Notes: generated from the sequence alone by a model not told the origin. Positions 44,640-53,956 are shown, numbered from the stretch's first letter. The stretch is 64,000 bases of DNA from Edwardsiella tarda ATCC 15947 = NBRC 105688 (GCF_003113495.2 NZ_CP084506.1:2914001-2978000), one strand, 5' to 3'. Translations and numbers: made by a program.

Positions 44640-44822
44640 ACTACACTGATTTTCCTATAAAATATATATTAACGACTAGATATAGTGGGATTATATAGCA
44701 TGGCTAATTTTCTCTGAAATATCCAATAGATAGGATAGAGTGGATGCTTTATTTAGAGTGGCTAAAATTGAAGCATCATAGAAAAAATATCGACATCTAT
44801 CCCATCCCATACACTGGAGTTT

Positions 44823-45251
44823 TTATTCACTCTCGCCAGCAAGGTTTTTACTGTTTCTTAGCCTATATAAATCAATAGCTTTGTCTCTAATAATATTCAT
44901 TTTTGACTCAAGCATAACTATACCCCAAACTGTTCCAGTTTCTTGTCTGTAGAATACCTGCATCGCTGATATTTCAGAGTCTCTATACTTTATCCAATCT
45001 CTTTGTGCATTACGAAAACCACTCTGCACATTTTTATTTTGCCCTTTTAAAAGCAATTTATATTGGATGTTGAGTTCTTGGTCCCATGACTCAATGGCAG
45101 TATTATAGCAACTTGAAATGTCTAGTGTTGACACTGCCGATAACTTGCACTTTGTTAAAGTATTATCAATGTTAATTCCAATATTTTTAGCATACAAAGG
45201 AATGCTACTTGTTGCCATTATTAACAATGTGAAAAATATGCCTTTTCCCAT
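44823..45251 (-). CDS. secreted LprI-like (DUF1311) protein
   Basis: The ATG at 45251 has AAGGGA upstream and starts a clean signal peptide (MGKGIFFTLLIMATSSIPLYA); 142 residues. The mature part has two cysteines (CKLS and SSCY) and the DUF1311-like pattern NAQRDWIKYRDSEI followed by MLESKMNIIRDKAIDLY. The family includes LprI, a lysozyme inhibitor of mycobacteria; enterobacterial members are mostly uncharacterised. Periplasmic location is likely. It ends 17 bases or so before a region with no terminator seen. Confidence 0.75.
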   Translation of the reverse strand: MGKGIFFTLLIMATSSIPLYAKNIGINIDNTLTKCKLSAVSTLDISSCYNTAIESWDQELNIQYKLLLKGQNKNVQSGFRNAQRDWIKYRDSEISAMQVFYRQETGTVWGIVMLESKMNIIRDKAIDLYRLRNSKNLAGESE

Positions 45252-45301
45252 AACATCATATCCCTTCATTAATTATTCCCCATATTATCACCATTAAAAA
45301 T

Positions 45302-45616
45302 TTAGTAATATGTATCTTTATCTCTAAAAATCCAATGAAGTAACCAGATAAAGCCCCAAAGACCCCCAGTGAGAATCGTTAGAATTAAATGAGCTATCCA
45401 AGGAAACTTTTTTTTGCTAAATCCTTGGCTGTTGTTGTTATTATTATTGTTGTTGTTGTTTGAAACAATAATATTCTGATTCTTCTCTCGTTTCAATTGT
45501 TCAATTTCTCGAAGTTGCTGATCCAAAATTTCGCCACAGTGCTTGCACTTTTTAGCTTTACTGGATACTAGCTCATCACAATACGGGCAGAGGGTTTGTT
45601 GCACGTCTGTCATCAT
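45302..45616 (-). CDS. small zinc-ribbon membrane protein with poly-Asn tract
   Basis: 104 residues, AGGA 6 bases before the ATG. An N-terminal rubredoxin-like zinc ribbon (CPYCDELV ... CKHCGEIL, about residues 10-30) is followed by a short charged helix, then eleven or so Asn encoded by AAC/AAT triplets (about 52-63). One or two C-terminal hydrophobic segments follow (ILTILTGGLWGFIWLLHWIF). Such zinc-ribbon plus membrane-tail proteins are common but have no agreed function. It precedes the LprI-like gene on the same strand by 50 bases, so the two may form an operon. Confidence 0.7.
   Translation of the reverse strand: MMTDVQQTLCPYCDELVSSKAKKCKHCGEILDQQLREIEQLKREKNQNIIVSNNNNNNNNNNSQGFSKKKFPWIAHLILTILTGGLWGFIWLLHWIFRDKDTYY
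45420..45457 (-). repeat. trinucleotide repeat encoding poly-Asn
   Basis: A run of GTT/ATT triplets on the plus strand (AAC/AAT on the coding strand) gives the poly-Asn stretch. Length changes would keep frame, so it could vary linker length but not switch the gene off. Confidence 0.75.
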
Positions 45617-46068
45617 TTTGTTCCTTGTTTGTTTCTCTATCTTGAGATGAGGTCTAACTGATACCTAGAGTTATACGGTTGTGTACATTTCTACAGCATA
45701 CCAAATAGTACCGCCATTGATCAATTATATTGATCGATAATTAAATATCGATCTATAAAATAGATCGATCGGATGAGGTTCACATATCTGTGGGAGAGGT
45801 GATTTCTTTGGGTAGTATTTTGCTGATGCCTTGTTCTTTTACTAGGATGAACAGCTATGTAGAGTTCAAGCACCATGCGGCAGTAAGATCTTCTTTGCAC
45901 TGTAAGGGAAAAAGATTACTAGCTTTCCCAATGAGTTAATTTATTTCTAATTGTTACTTGTTAGTGCTAAAAACAACATAATATGTCAATATCTGCTCGC
46001 CTTAGCTGTTCCATTTTTAATCAATTTTTTTTATTTTTTAGTATCAATATGATTTAATGAGGTTTTTA
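45617..46068. other. right island junction, about 450 bp without a gene
   Basis: AT-rich throughout. It holds an inverted-repeat cluster (TTGATC/GATCAA at 45718-45735 and a perfect ATCGATCTAT / ATAGATCGAT at 45747-45769). The AT-rich DNA runs up to the satP ribosome site, so satP now depends on a promoter in this segment. Confidence 0.45.
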
Positions 46069-46644
46069 GTGATATCAAACACCAACAAGTTGGCAAATCC
46101 CGGCCCCCTGGGTCTGATGGGTTTTGGGATGACTACCGTCTTGCTGAACCTGCACAACGCAGGGCTCTTTCCGCTGACTTCCGTCATTTTGGCTATGGGG
46201 ATCTTCTTTGGCGGTATCGCCCAGATCCTGGCCGGACTGCTGGAATATAAGAAAGGCAATACCTTTGGGCTGACCGCTTTTACCGCCTATGGCTCCTTCT
46301 GGCTGACCCTGGTAGCGCTGTTGACGCTGCCAAAGATGGGCCTGGCCGACGCAACCGATGCACTGTCTCTCGGAGCCTATCTGGCGCTGTGGGGCATCTT
46401 TACCCTCTTCATGTTCTTTGGCACCCTGCGCGGCAACCGCGTCTTGCAGTTTGTCTTCGCCAGCCTGACGGTACTGTTCTTCCTGCTGGCCTACGGCAAC
46501 ATCACCGCTAACGCCAGCGTGCTGCACATCGCCGGCATCGAAGGCATCATCTGTGGTGCCAGCGCCATCTACCTGGCGATGGCCGAGGTGATCAACGAGC
46601 AGTATGGCCGTGATGTGCTGCCCATCGGCGCTAAGCACGCCTAA
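46069..46644 (+). CDS. satP: succinate-acetate/proton symporter SatP
   Basis: Inner-membrane acetate/succinate uptake protein of the AceTr (GPR1/FUN34/YaaH) family. The GTG at 46069 is preferred: GAGG lies 6 bases upstream and it gives 191 residues (E. coli 188); an ATG four codons upstream overlaps that site. The family signature [14 protein letters not shown] and six membrane helices are present, as is [23 protein letters not shown]. The upstream neighbour is the island. Confidence 0.92.
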   Translation: MISNTNKLANPGPLGLMGFGMTTVLLNLHNAGLFPLTSVILAMGIFFGGIAQILAGLLEYKKGNTFGLTAFTAYGSFWLTLVALLTLPKMGLADATDALSLGAYLALWGIFTLFMFFGTLRGNRVLQFVFASLTVLFFLLAYGNITANASVLHIAGIEGIICGASAIYLAMAEVINEQYGRDVLPIGAKHA

Positions 46645-46666
46645 CTCAGTCGCATCCCTGACGCAT

Positions 46667-46693
46667 AAAGGCCTCCCTCAGGAGGCCTTTTTT
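46667..46693 (+). terminator. intrinsic terminator after satP
   Basis: AAAGGCCTCC / GGAGGCCTTT with a CTCA loop followed by TTT. It also faces the converging transporter gene. Confidence 0.85.
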
Positions 46694-46720
46694 ATCCCGG
46701 CACATCTGGCGCCATGTGGA

Positions 46721-48031
46721 CTAACGCACTTCGCCACATTGATGCGGTGCTGCTCGCAGCGGCGCACGCAGGAAGTAACAGCCTAGTAGCACGCCCAGTG
46801 ACGAGAGCGCCAACACATACCATCCTGCCGCTAAAGGCGTCAGGGCCAGTAACAGCGTCACGGCGATCGGCGTCAAACCGCCGAATACGGCATAGGCGAG
46901 ATTATAAGAGAAGGAGATCCCGCTAAAACGCACCTCGGCGGGGAAGGCACAGACCATCACAAACGGCACCGCGCCGACCAGACCGACACTAAAACCGGCC
47001 AAACCGTACCGCCAGAACAACTGCCCCGCCTCGATCTGCGGCGACAACTGGCTGAAGAATTGCCAGCTACACGCCCCCAACAGCAGGCTACCGGCAATAA
47101 ACAAACGCCCTGCCCCCACACGATCTGCCAACATCCCCGCCACAATACAGCCTAGCGTCAGGGTGACAATGGCCACGCTATTGGCTTGCAGAGTCAATGC
47201 GGCCGGCAGACCATACTGTGTTTGCAACAGACTGGGCGTCATCAGGATCACCACGACGATACCAGCGGAGAGCAGCCAGGTCAGCAGCATCGAGATCACC
47301 ACCGAGCGCCGATGGTCACGCACCACGCGCTTCAACGGCAACTCCTCGGCCAGGGCGCGACGCGCCTGCATCGCCAGAAAAACCGGCGTCTCCTGCAACC
47401 AACGGCGTAGATACATCGCCATCAGGCCAAATACACCGCCCAGAAAGAAGGGAATTCGCCAACCACCGGCGAGGATCGCCTGTGACGTCAGCCAACTATT
47501 CAGCCCCGTCGCCACCAGCGAGCCAAGTAAGATACCGAAGGTCAGGCCAGCCGTCAGTACGCCACAGGCAAAGCCAATGCGGTGCGGCGGGACATGTTCG
47601 GCGACGAACACCCAGGCACCAGGCACCTCGCCACCGATGGCGGCGCCCTGTAAGACACGCATCAGCAACAGTAACAGCGGTGCGGCGATACCTAGCGTTT
47701 GATAAGTCGGCAGCATCCCCATCGCCAGCGTCGGCAAGGCCATCAACAGAATGCTGAGAGAGAACATGCGCTTGCGACCAATCCGGTCACCAAAATGCGC
47801 CATGACGATCCCACCGAGCGGACGCGCTAAATACCCGGCGGCGAAAATACCGAAGGTCTGCACCAGGCGCAGCCACTCCGGCATGTCCGGTGGAAAAAAG
47901 AGTGCGCCGACGACGGCGGCAAAAAACACGAAGATGATGAAGTCATAAAACTCCAGCGCCCCGCCCAGGGCGGCCAGCGCCAGCGTTTTATAGTCCTGCT
48001 GATTCAACTGACGGTGATGATGCAATTCCAT
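46721..48031 (-). CDS. MFS transporter, metabolite:H+ symporter (MHS) type
   Basis: 436 residues with twelve predicted membrane segments. The MHS subfamily marks are ALGGALEFYDFIIFVFF at the N-terminus, the loop 2-3 motif GDRIGRKRMF, and RVLQGAAIGGEVPGAWVFVAEH. Relatives include ShiA, KgtP, ProP and YhjE, which take up organic acids or osmolytes with protons; the substrate cannot be read from sequence. It is not at this position in E. coli. No strong ribosome site precedes the ATG. Confidence 0.82.
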   Translation of the reverse strand: MELHHHRQLNQQDYKTLALAALGGALEFYDFIIFVFFAAVVGALFFPPDMPEWLRLVQTFGIFAAGYLARPLGGIVMAHFGDRIGRKRMFSLSILLMALPTLAMGMLPTYQTLGIAAPLLLLLMRVLQGAAIGGEVPGAWVFVAEHVPPHRIGFACGVLTAGLTFGILLGSLVATGLNSWLTSQAILAGGWRIPFFLGGVFGLMAMYLRRWLQETPVFLAMQARRALAEELPLKRVVRDHRRSVVISMLLTWLLSAGIVVVILMTPSLLQTQYGLPAALTLQANSVAIVTLTLGCIVAGMLADRVGAGRLFIAGSLLLGACSWQFFSQLSPQIEAGQLFWRYGLAGFSVGLVGAVPFVMVCAFPAEVRFSGISFSYNLAYAVFGGLTPIAVTLLLALTPLAAGWYVLALSSLGVLLGCYFLRAPLRAAPHQCGEVR

Positions 48032-48151
48032 ATGTCGTTACGGCCCTATTTTTTGACACTTATTGATAATGTTGTGTTGCAAAAATAGAGATATAACGTT
48101 AGCCGTATACATACCAGTCATTCTAAATCTTATCCTGCAATGACTGTAACT

Positions 48152-48739
48152 TCAGTTGATTATTTCGCGACGAGCACTCTTTGGCCGAAATGCTGCTATC
48201 ACTTCGCTGTGGGTCTCCACATAGGGGCCATCTAACAGTTGAATACAATATGGCACGCTGGCGAAGATCCCCGCGACCCGCGTTTGGCCGGATTCATCCT
48301 TCAGCCCCTCCAGCGTCTCACGGATCGACTTAGGCTGCCCCGGCAGATTGATGATCAACGCCTGCTTGCGGATCACACCAACCTGGCGCGACAGGATCGC
48401 CGTCGGGACGAAGTTCAGACTAATCTGGCGCATCTGTTCGCCGAACCCCGGCATCTCACGATCGGCGACCGCCAGCGTCGCATCCGGCGTCACGTCGCGC
48501 CGTGCGGGGCCGGTACCTCCGGTGGTCAACACCAAATGGCAACCCCGCTCATCCACCAGCTCACATAGCGTCTGCTCGATCAAGCGTTGCTCATCCGGGA
48601 TCAGGCGCGTCTCCAAGCTATAAGGGGTAGCCAATGCCGCGGCCAGCCAAGCCTCTAGTGCTGGAATGCCCTGATCCTGATAGACACCGTTAGATGCCCT
48701 ATCAGAGATCGATACCAAACCTATGCGTAGTGTATTCAT
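48152..48739 (-). CDS. mog: molybdopterin adenylyltransferase
   Basis: Adenylates molybdopterin before molybdate insertion in Moco synthesis; the Moco supply would serve the xanthine dehydrogenase in this window. The 195 residues equal E. coli Mog. LVLTTGGTGPARRDVTPDA and MPGFGEQMRQISL are family marks, and NLPGQPKSI follows. The start overlaps the HAD-like gene stop by 4 bases, so both are on one message. Confidence 0.95.
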   Translation of the reverse strand: MNTLRIGLVSISDRASNGVYQDQGIPALEAWLAAALATPYSLETRLIPDEQRLIEQTLCELVDERGCHLVLTTGGTGPARRDVTPDATLAVADREMPGFGEQMRQISLNFVPTAILSRQVGVIRKQALIINLPGQPKSIRETLEGLKDESGQTRVAGIFASVPYCIQLLDGPYVETHSEVIAAFRPKSARREIIN

Positions 48740-49392
48740 GCAATAACCTCAACGACGATGCCTTCCGGCTGTGGATGCAGAATGATACTACGCCAGCCGC
48801 CGATCACCACATCCGCACGCTGCAAAGAGTGACGCGGGCGACGGTAACTGAGGGCGATCACGGTCATTCCCGCCGCTTGTGCGGCACGGATCCCCGCTTC
48901 GTCGCTTTCGATCACCAGGCAGTCACGCGGGTCCAGACCGTAATGGCTGGCGGCTTGAAGGTAAGGCTCCGGATCCGGACGCCCGCAACTCACCTGCTCT
49001 GCGCCGACCACCAGTGGCGGACGCGGCATCCCGCTGTGCGCGATCTGTTCGCTGGCTCGCTGCTGCCCGGCCTGTGTGACCACACCCCAGGGGGTGTCAC
49101 TCAAACCGGCCAACCATGCCGCCGCGTCCTGACGCAATGCGCTACGCCGCTGACGCACCGCCGCCAACAGCGCCTGCTCCAGACGTTGACATTCGGCGCG
49201 ATCGCTATGGCTCGGAGCCAGTTGGCGTAGTGTCTCCTGCACCCGTTGGCTATAGATACGTGGGCGCAATAGCGTGCGATCGATGCACCGCTGTTGTGCC
49301 CACTGCTCCCACACGAGTTCGGCATGGCTATCGCTGTCGAGCAACGCGCCATCCATATCCAGAAAGATGGCGGCGAAATGCTTTCTCCACAT
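48736..49392 (-). CDS. HAD-superfamily protein with altered catalytic motifs
   Basis: 218 residues, AGGAG 8 bases before the ATG. The fold pattern is that of beta-phosphoglucomutase/sugar-phosphatase HADs such as YfbT. Motif I is FLDMDGALLDSD (two Asp kept, usual Thr is Ala). Motif II is VVTQAG. Motif III is CGRPDPEPYL, where the usual Lys (GKP) is Arg. Motif IV is VIESDEAG rather than the usual E-D. The changes in motifs III and IV may lower or change phosphatase activity. It precedes mog with a 4-base overlap. Confidence 0.75.
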   Translation of the reverse strand: MWRKHFAAIFLDMDGALLDSDSHAELVWEQWAQQRCIDRTLLRPRIYSQRVQETLRQLAPSHSDRAECQRLEQALLAAVRQRRSALRQDAAAWLAGLSDTPWGVVTQAGQQRASEQIAHSGMPRPPLVVGAEQVSCGRPDPEPYLQAASHYGLDPRDCLVIESDEAGIRAAQAAGMTVIALSYRRPRHSLQRADVVIGGWRSIILHPQPEGIVVEVIA

Positions 49393-49553
49393 GACGCATA
49401 CTCCTCTATCGGCAATGTACTGTGTCGTAACTGACGCTCTGGAAAAACGTTAGCGCCATCGCGCCGAAGAGGCAAAATTTATCGCGGCCATTCCCCCAAG
49501 GTGAAACGGCAAAGAAAGCTGCCAGCGCGCCGCCGTCTCGGCGGCACGCGCGT

Positions 49554-51005
49554 TTAGAGGCCCAGACAGAGGTATTTCATCTCGAGGTAATCGTCGATAC
49601 CGTACTTCGAGCCTTCGCGACCCAGCCCCGACGACTTCACGCCGCCGAAAGGCGCCATCTCATTCGAGATAAGGCCCGTGTTAACCCCCACGATGCCATA
49701 CTCCAACGCCTCTCCGACACGGAATACCCGCCCCAGATCTTGGGTGTAGAAGTAGGAAGCCAGGCCAAACTCTGTCGCATTAGCCAAGGCGATCACCTCA
49801 TCCTCATCGCGGAAACGGAACAACGGCGCCAGCGGGCCGAAGGTCTCCTCACGCGCCACCAAGGCATCGGCGGGCACGTCCAATAGTACCGTCGGCGTGA
49901 AGAAGTTCCCGCCGCGCGCATCGGCCGCCCCGCCGCAAGCGATGCGGGCGCCGCGTGCCACGGCATCGGCGATATGCTCTTCAACCTTCGCGCGTGCCCG
50001 TTGGTCGATCAGCGGCCCCACCGTTACCCCCTCCTCCAAGCCATCACCGACACGTAATGCCTGCACCGCCTGGGTTAGCTTCTCGGCAAAGCGCGCATAG
50101 ATCCCCTGTTGCACATACAGACGGTTGGCACAGACACAGGTCTGCCCGGCATTACGGAACTTGCTGGCTAACGCGCCCGCCACCGCCTGATCCAGATCCG
50201 CATCATCGAACACGATAAATGGCGCATTGCCGCCCAGTTCGAGAGAGACTTTCTTAATGTCATGCGCACACTGCGCCATCAACTGTCGTCCGATCTCTGT
50301 CGAGCCGGTAAAGCTCAGCTTGCGCACCTGTGGATTGGCGGTAAGCTCTCCGCCCACCTCGCCCGCGGCCCCGGTCACCACGCTAAACACCCCCTGTGGA
50401 ATACCGGCACGCAATGCCAGCTCCGCCAATGCCAAGGCGGAATAGGGTGTCTGACTGGCCGGCTTCAGCACCATCGTACAACCGGCAGCCAACGCGGGTC
50501 CCGCCTTGCGGGTGATCATCGCCGCCGGGAAGTTCCACGGCGTGATCGCTGCCGTTACCCCGATAGGCTGCTTCAATACCAGCAGACGCTTATCAGCCTG
50601 GGGAGCCGGGATAGTATCGCCATAGACACGTTTCGCCTCCTCGGCAAACCACTCGATGAAAGAAGCGGCGTAGGCGATCTCACCACGCGATTCGTCCAGG
50701 GGTTTACCCTGCTCCAAGGTCATCAGACGCGCCAGATCCTCCTGGTGAGCCAGGATCAGATCAAACCAACGGCGTAAGATCTGGGCCCGCGCTTTGGCGG
50801 TATGTCCGCGCCAAGCCGGCAGGGCATGGGCGGCGGCATCGATCGCGCGCCGGGTCTCCTCACGCCCCATCTTCGGTACACTACCGAGCCTCTCACCATT
50901 CGCCGGGTTGACGACGTTGATGACGTCGCCACTGTCAGCGTCACACCAGACACCGTCGATCAGCGCCTGCTGACGAAACAGGCCACTATCATTAAGCTGT
51001 ATCAT
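49554..51005 (-). CDS. gabD: NADP-dependent succinate-semialdehyde dehydrogenase
   Basis: Oxidises succinate semialdehyde to succinate in GABA and related catabolism. 483 residues (E. coli GabD 482). The ALDH motifs are present: the general base Glu256 in LELGGNAPF and the nucleophile Cys290 in NAGQTCVCANR, with the second Cys of the redox-switch pair two residues on. The NADP-binding TPWNFPAAMITRK is typical. gabT and gabP are not nearby, so its role here may be wider than GABA use. Confidence 0.88.
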   Translation of the reverse strand: MIQLNDSGLFRQQALIDGVWCDADSGDVINVVNPANGERLGSVPKMGREETRRAIDAAAHALPAWRGHTAKARAQILRRWFDLILAHQEDLARLMTLEQGKPLDESRGEIAYAASFIEWFAEEAKRVYGDTIPAPQADKRLLVLKQPIGVTAAITPWNFPAAMITRKAGPALAAGCTMVLKPASQTPYSALALAELALRAGIPQGVFSVVTGAAGEVGGELTANPQVRKLSFTGSTEIGRQLMAQCAHDIKKVSLELGGNAPFIVFDDADLDQAVAGALASKFRNAGQTCVCANRLYVQQGIYARFAEKLTQAVQALRVGDGLEEGVTVGPLIDQRARAKVEEHIADAVARGARIACGGAADARGGNFFTPTVLLDVPADALVAREETFGPLAPLFRFRDEDEVIALANATEFGLASYFYTQDLGRVFRVGEALEYGIVGVNTGLISNEMAPFGGVKSSGLGREGSKYGIDDYLEMKYLCLGL

Positions 51006-51069
51006 ATTCCCCTCGCTACGCGATACCGGCCACGCCCCGCTCCCGAAAGCGAACGCCCCAACCGGTCGA

Positions 51070-51111
51070 TAAAAAAATAACCCCCCGGACGCTTACGCGG
51101 CCGGGGGGTTA
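51070..51111 (-). terminator. intrinsic terminator after talB
   Basis: Minus strand: 10-bp stem AACCCCCCGG / CCGGGGGGTT with a 12-base loop, followed by TATTTTTTT. It lies about 20 bases after the talB stop. Confidence 0.85.
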
Positions 51112-51130
51112 GATGGTAAACCAGACCCAC

Positions 51131-52084
51131 TTACAGCAGTGCGTCGATCATGCTTTCCAGTTTACCCTGATCCACGGCGAACTTGCGGATGCCATCGGCC
51201 AGTTTTTCCACCGCCATCGGATCTTGGTTATGCTGCCAGTAGAATTCGGCTTCGCTCAGGCGTGCTGGACGAGCCTTGATCTCCCCCTGATAGGCCAGCT
51301 TACGCTCGACGCTACCCGTGCTTTCAGACAGCTCCTTAAGCAGGGACGGGGAGATGGTCAGGCGGTCGCAACCGGCCAACTCCAGGATCTCACCGACGTT
51401 GCGGAAGCTCGCGCCCATCACCACCGTCTCATAACCATGCTGCTTATAATAGTTATAGATTTCGGTGACGGAGATGACGCCCGGATCTTCCGCCGCTGCG
51501 AATTCGCTCTTGCCACTATTCGCCTTATACCAATCGAGGATACGGCCAACAAACGGAGAAATCAGGTAGACGCCCGCTTCGGCGCAGGCACGCGCCTGAG
51601 CGAAGGAGAACAGCAGCGTCAGGTTACAGTTGATGCCCTCTTTCTCCAGACGCTCGGCGGCACGGATGCCCTGCCAGGTGGAGGCTAGCTTGATCAGGAT
51701 ACGATCGTTGCTGATGCCGGCATCGTTATACAGTTTGATCAAGCGCTTCGCCTTGGCCACGCTGGCTTCGGTGTCATAAGAGAGACGCGCATCGACTTCG
51801 GTAGAGATACGACCCGGGATCAGTTTCAGAATTTCTAGGCCAATATTCACGGCCAGTTTATCGGACGCATCCACGATCTGCTGGGCGCGATCGCCACTCT
51901 GGCTACGGGCCCAGGCGATGGCATCATCGATCAGTTTACGGTATTCGGGGATCTGCGCGGCATTGAGGATCAGAGAAGGGTTTGTCGTGGCATCCTGTGG
52001 TTGGTACTGCTTCATCGCGGCGATATCGCCGGTATCCGCAACCACAGTAGTCAGTTGACGCAGGGAGGTCAGTTTATCGGTCAT
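51131..52084 (-). CDS. talB: transaldolase B
   Basis: Moves a dihydroxyacetone unit in the non-oxidative pentose phosphate pathway. The ATG at 52084 gives 317 residues beginning [10 protein letters not shown], the E. coli length; an ATG five codons earlier is unlikely. The Schiff-base Lys132 is in [12 protein letters not shown]. Transcribed alone toward gabD, with its own terminator. Confidence 0.96.
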   Translation of the reverse strand: MTDKLTSLRQLTTVVADTGDIAAMKQYQPQDATTNPSLILNAAQIPEYRKLIDDAIAWARSQSGDRAQQIVDASDKLAVNIGLEILKLIPGRISTEVDARLSYDTEASVAKAKRLIKLYNDAGISNDRILIKLASTWQGIRAAERLEKEGINCNLTLLFSFAQARACAEAGVYLISPFVGRILDWYKANSGKSEFAAAEDPGVISVTEIYNYYKQHGYETVVMGASFRNVGEILELAGCDRLTISPSLLKELSESTGSVERKLAYQGEIKARPARLSEAEFYWQHNQDPMAVEKLADGIRKFAVDQGKLESMIDALL

Positions 52085-52515
52085 TTTTAGCGTTCCCATT
52101 TTGGTGTATTAACCAGCTTGATACGCCAATTGTTATCTCCCCCTCTTAATCTATGGCCACTCCGCCACGCCGTAATCAGGGGCATCGCCTTGCGCAAAGG
52201 CGAAGGTGCTAACAAATTGAGCATGAGCTTGTGACGTGCCTGGTCTGATGATAACACGCTGTTTGCGTTGCGCAATGGAGGAAACATCCCAGTAAATGCG
52301 CCGTTTTTTCCCATTCATCAAGGAAATTGCACCGCAACCGTTTCCCTGTTGACAATCACCCTAGGGCAAGCGTTAACGCGAATATTCTGCCCAGCTTGTT
52401 AAAAATCATGCTACATTCTTGCCGCCTTATCGACACGGTGTCGCACAGCGTTGCGCAACGAACGAGTGGCGGCCTCGTGTCATCAGGGAAAGACATAATA
52501 AAAGAGGACTACGCA
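52085..52515. other. 430-bp divergent region, talB / yaaJ
   Basis: No gene recognised. On the minus strand TTGCGC and TATCAT (16-base gap, 52248-52275) are a candidate talB promoter. The yaaJ promoter was not assigned. Confidence 0.4.
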
Positions 52516-53949
52516 TTGACGGATCTCATTAGTTTTATCAACAACATCCTATGGGGCTCGGTACTGATCTATCTGCTGATCGGTGCCGGTCTCTATTTCA
52601 CGTTCCGCACCGGGTTTATTCAGTTTCGCCACTTCGGCCATATGTTTTCAGTATTGAAAAACAGTAATAAGGTCGACAGCGGTGGTATCTCCTCCTTTCA
52701 GGCACTGTGTACCAGCCTGGCCGCCCGCGTCGGCACCGGAAATCTCACCGGGGTCGCCATCGCACTGACCGCCGGTGGGCCTGGCGCAATATTCTGGATG
52801 TGGATCATCGCGCTGATCGGAATGGCCACCTCTTTCATCGAGAGCACCTTGGCCCAGCTCTATAAGACGCGCGACGATCAGGGTAATTTCCGTGGCGGCC
52901 CGGCCTATTATATGGAGAAGGGGCTCGGCATGCGTTGGATGGGGATCCTGTTCTCCCTGTTCCTGCTGGTCGCCTTCGGCTTGGTATTCAACGCCGTACA
53001 GGCCAACTCCATCGCTCAAGCGACCGCCGTCGCCTTCCATATTTCACCGCAGTATGTCGGCATGACTTTGGTAGTGATCTGCGGCGTGGTGATCTTCGGC
53101 GGTCTACGCTCGATTGCTCGCACCGCCGAGCTGATCGTACCGGTCATGGCCATCGCCTATCTGCTGCTGGCCTTCTGGGTGATGGGGCATAACCTGGCCC
53201 GTCTGCCAGAGGTACTGATGCTGGTGATCAAGAGTGCGTTCGGCCTGCAAGAAGCGGCTGCCGGTGCCGTCGGCTATGGCATCTCCCAGGCGATGACCCA
53301 GGGGATCCAGCGCGGGTTATTCTCTAACGAGGCCGGCATGGGCTCAGCCCCCAACGCCGCCGCCTCCGCCACCCCCTATCCGCCTCATCCCGCCTCTCAG
53401 GGCTATGTACAGATGCTAGGCGTCTTTATGGATACGTTGGTGATCTGCAGCGCGACCGCCGCCATCATCCTCTCCTCCGGCGTATTGGATGCCGCACCGG
53501 GTTCCATCAGCGGTATTGAACTCACCCAGCGAGCGCTCTCTTCGGCCGTCGGGGACTGGGGTGGGACCTTTATTGCGGTGGCGATCTTCTTCTTCGCCTT
53601 CACCTCCATCATCGCCAACTATGCCTACGCCGAAAGTAACCTGATCTTCCTGGAACATAACCACCCCAGTGGTTTGATCTTTCTACGTCTAGGTACGCTG
53701 GGTATGGTGATGTTCGGTGCCTTGGCGGAGCTGCCGTTAGTGTGGAAGATGGCCGACCTCTCAATGGCGCTGATGGCGATCACCAACCTGATCGCCATCC
53801 TGTTACTGTCGGGCGTCGCCTTTAAGCTGGCCCGCGACTATAACCACCAGCGCCGTCTGGGGCTGGTGCCGACCTTGGATCTCAGTAAGTATCCAGAGAT
53901 TCAACAGCAAGTTGAACCGGGGATCTGGGAGAAACCGGCGCGTAAGTAA
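52516..53949 (+). CDS. yaaJ: sodium:alanine/amino acid symporter (AGCS family), TTG start
   Basis: Inner-membrane Na+-coupled amino acid carrier. The TTG at 52516 has AGAGG 8 bases upstream and yields 477 residues (E. coli YaaJ 476); upstream in-frame ATGs add unrelated sequence. The AGCS signature region LCTSLAARVGTGNLTGVAIA is intact, as are the FSNEAGMGSAPNAAA block and about eleven membrane segments. Position between talB and yaaA matches E. coli. Substrate is inferred from the family. Confidence 0.92.
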   Translation: MTDLISFINNILWGSVLIYLLIGAGLYFTFRTGFIQFRHFGHMFSVLKNSNKVDSGGISSFQALCTSLAARVGTGNLTGVAIALTAGGPGAIFWMWIIALIGMATSFIESTLAQLYKTRDDQGNFRGGPAYYMEKGLGMRWMGILFSLFLLVAFGLVFNAVQANSIAQATAVAFHISPQYVGMTLVVICGVVIFGGLRSIARTAELIVPVMAIAYLLLAFWVMGHNLARLPEVLMLVIKSAFGLQEAAAGAVGYGISQAMTQGIQRGLFSNEAGMGSAPNAAASATPYPPHPASQGYVQMLGVFMDTLVICSATAAIILSSGVLDAAPGSISGIELTQRALSSAVGDWGGTFIAVAIFFFAFTSIIANYAYAESNLIFLEHNHPSGLIFLRLGTLGMVMFGALAELPLVWKMADLSMALMAITNLIAILLLSGVAFKLARDYNHQRRLGLVPTLDLSKYPEIQQQVEPGIWEKPARK

Positions 53950-53956
53950 GGCACTC

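Larger units (their letters stand above)
35708..46068. mobile_element. AT-rich genomic island between dnaK and satP
   Basis: Base composition drops sharply right after dnaK P1 and recovers at the satP coding region. Inside are two serine recombinases, an IS1-family relic, a restriction-modification-like pair and genes with AT-rich codons (AAA, ATA, AGA), unlike the flanks. A large serine recombinase at one end suggests site-specific integration. Exact attachment sites could not be fixed: only short shared words were seen near the two ends. The E. coli genes that lie between dnaK and satP (yaaI, yaaW) are absent. Confidence 0.75.

Noticed and set aside
35840..45695. TTTCTACA shared near both island ends as an attachment core
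   Set aside because: Only eight bases with no flanking similarity; expected by chance in AT-rich DNA.
35708..46068. Retron, CRISPR-Cas or toxin-antitoxin system in the island
   Set aside because: No reverse transcriptase, repeat-spacer array, Cas protein or recognisable small toxin-antitoxin pair found.
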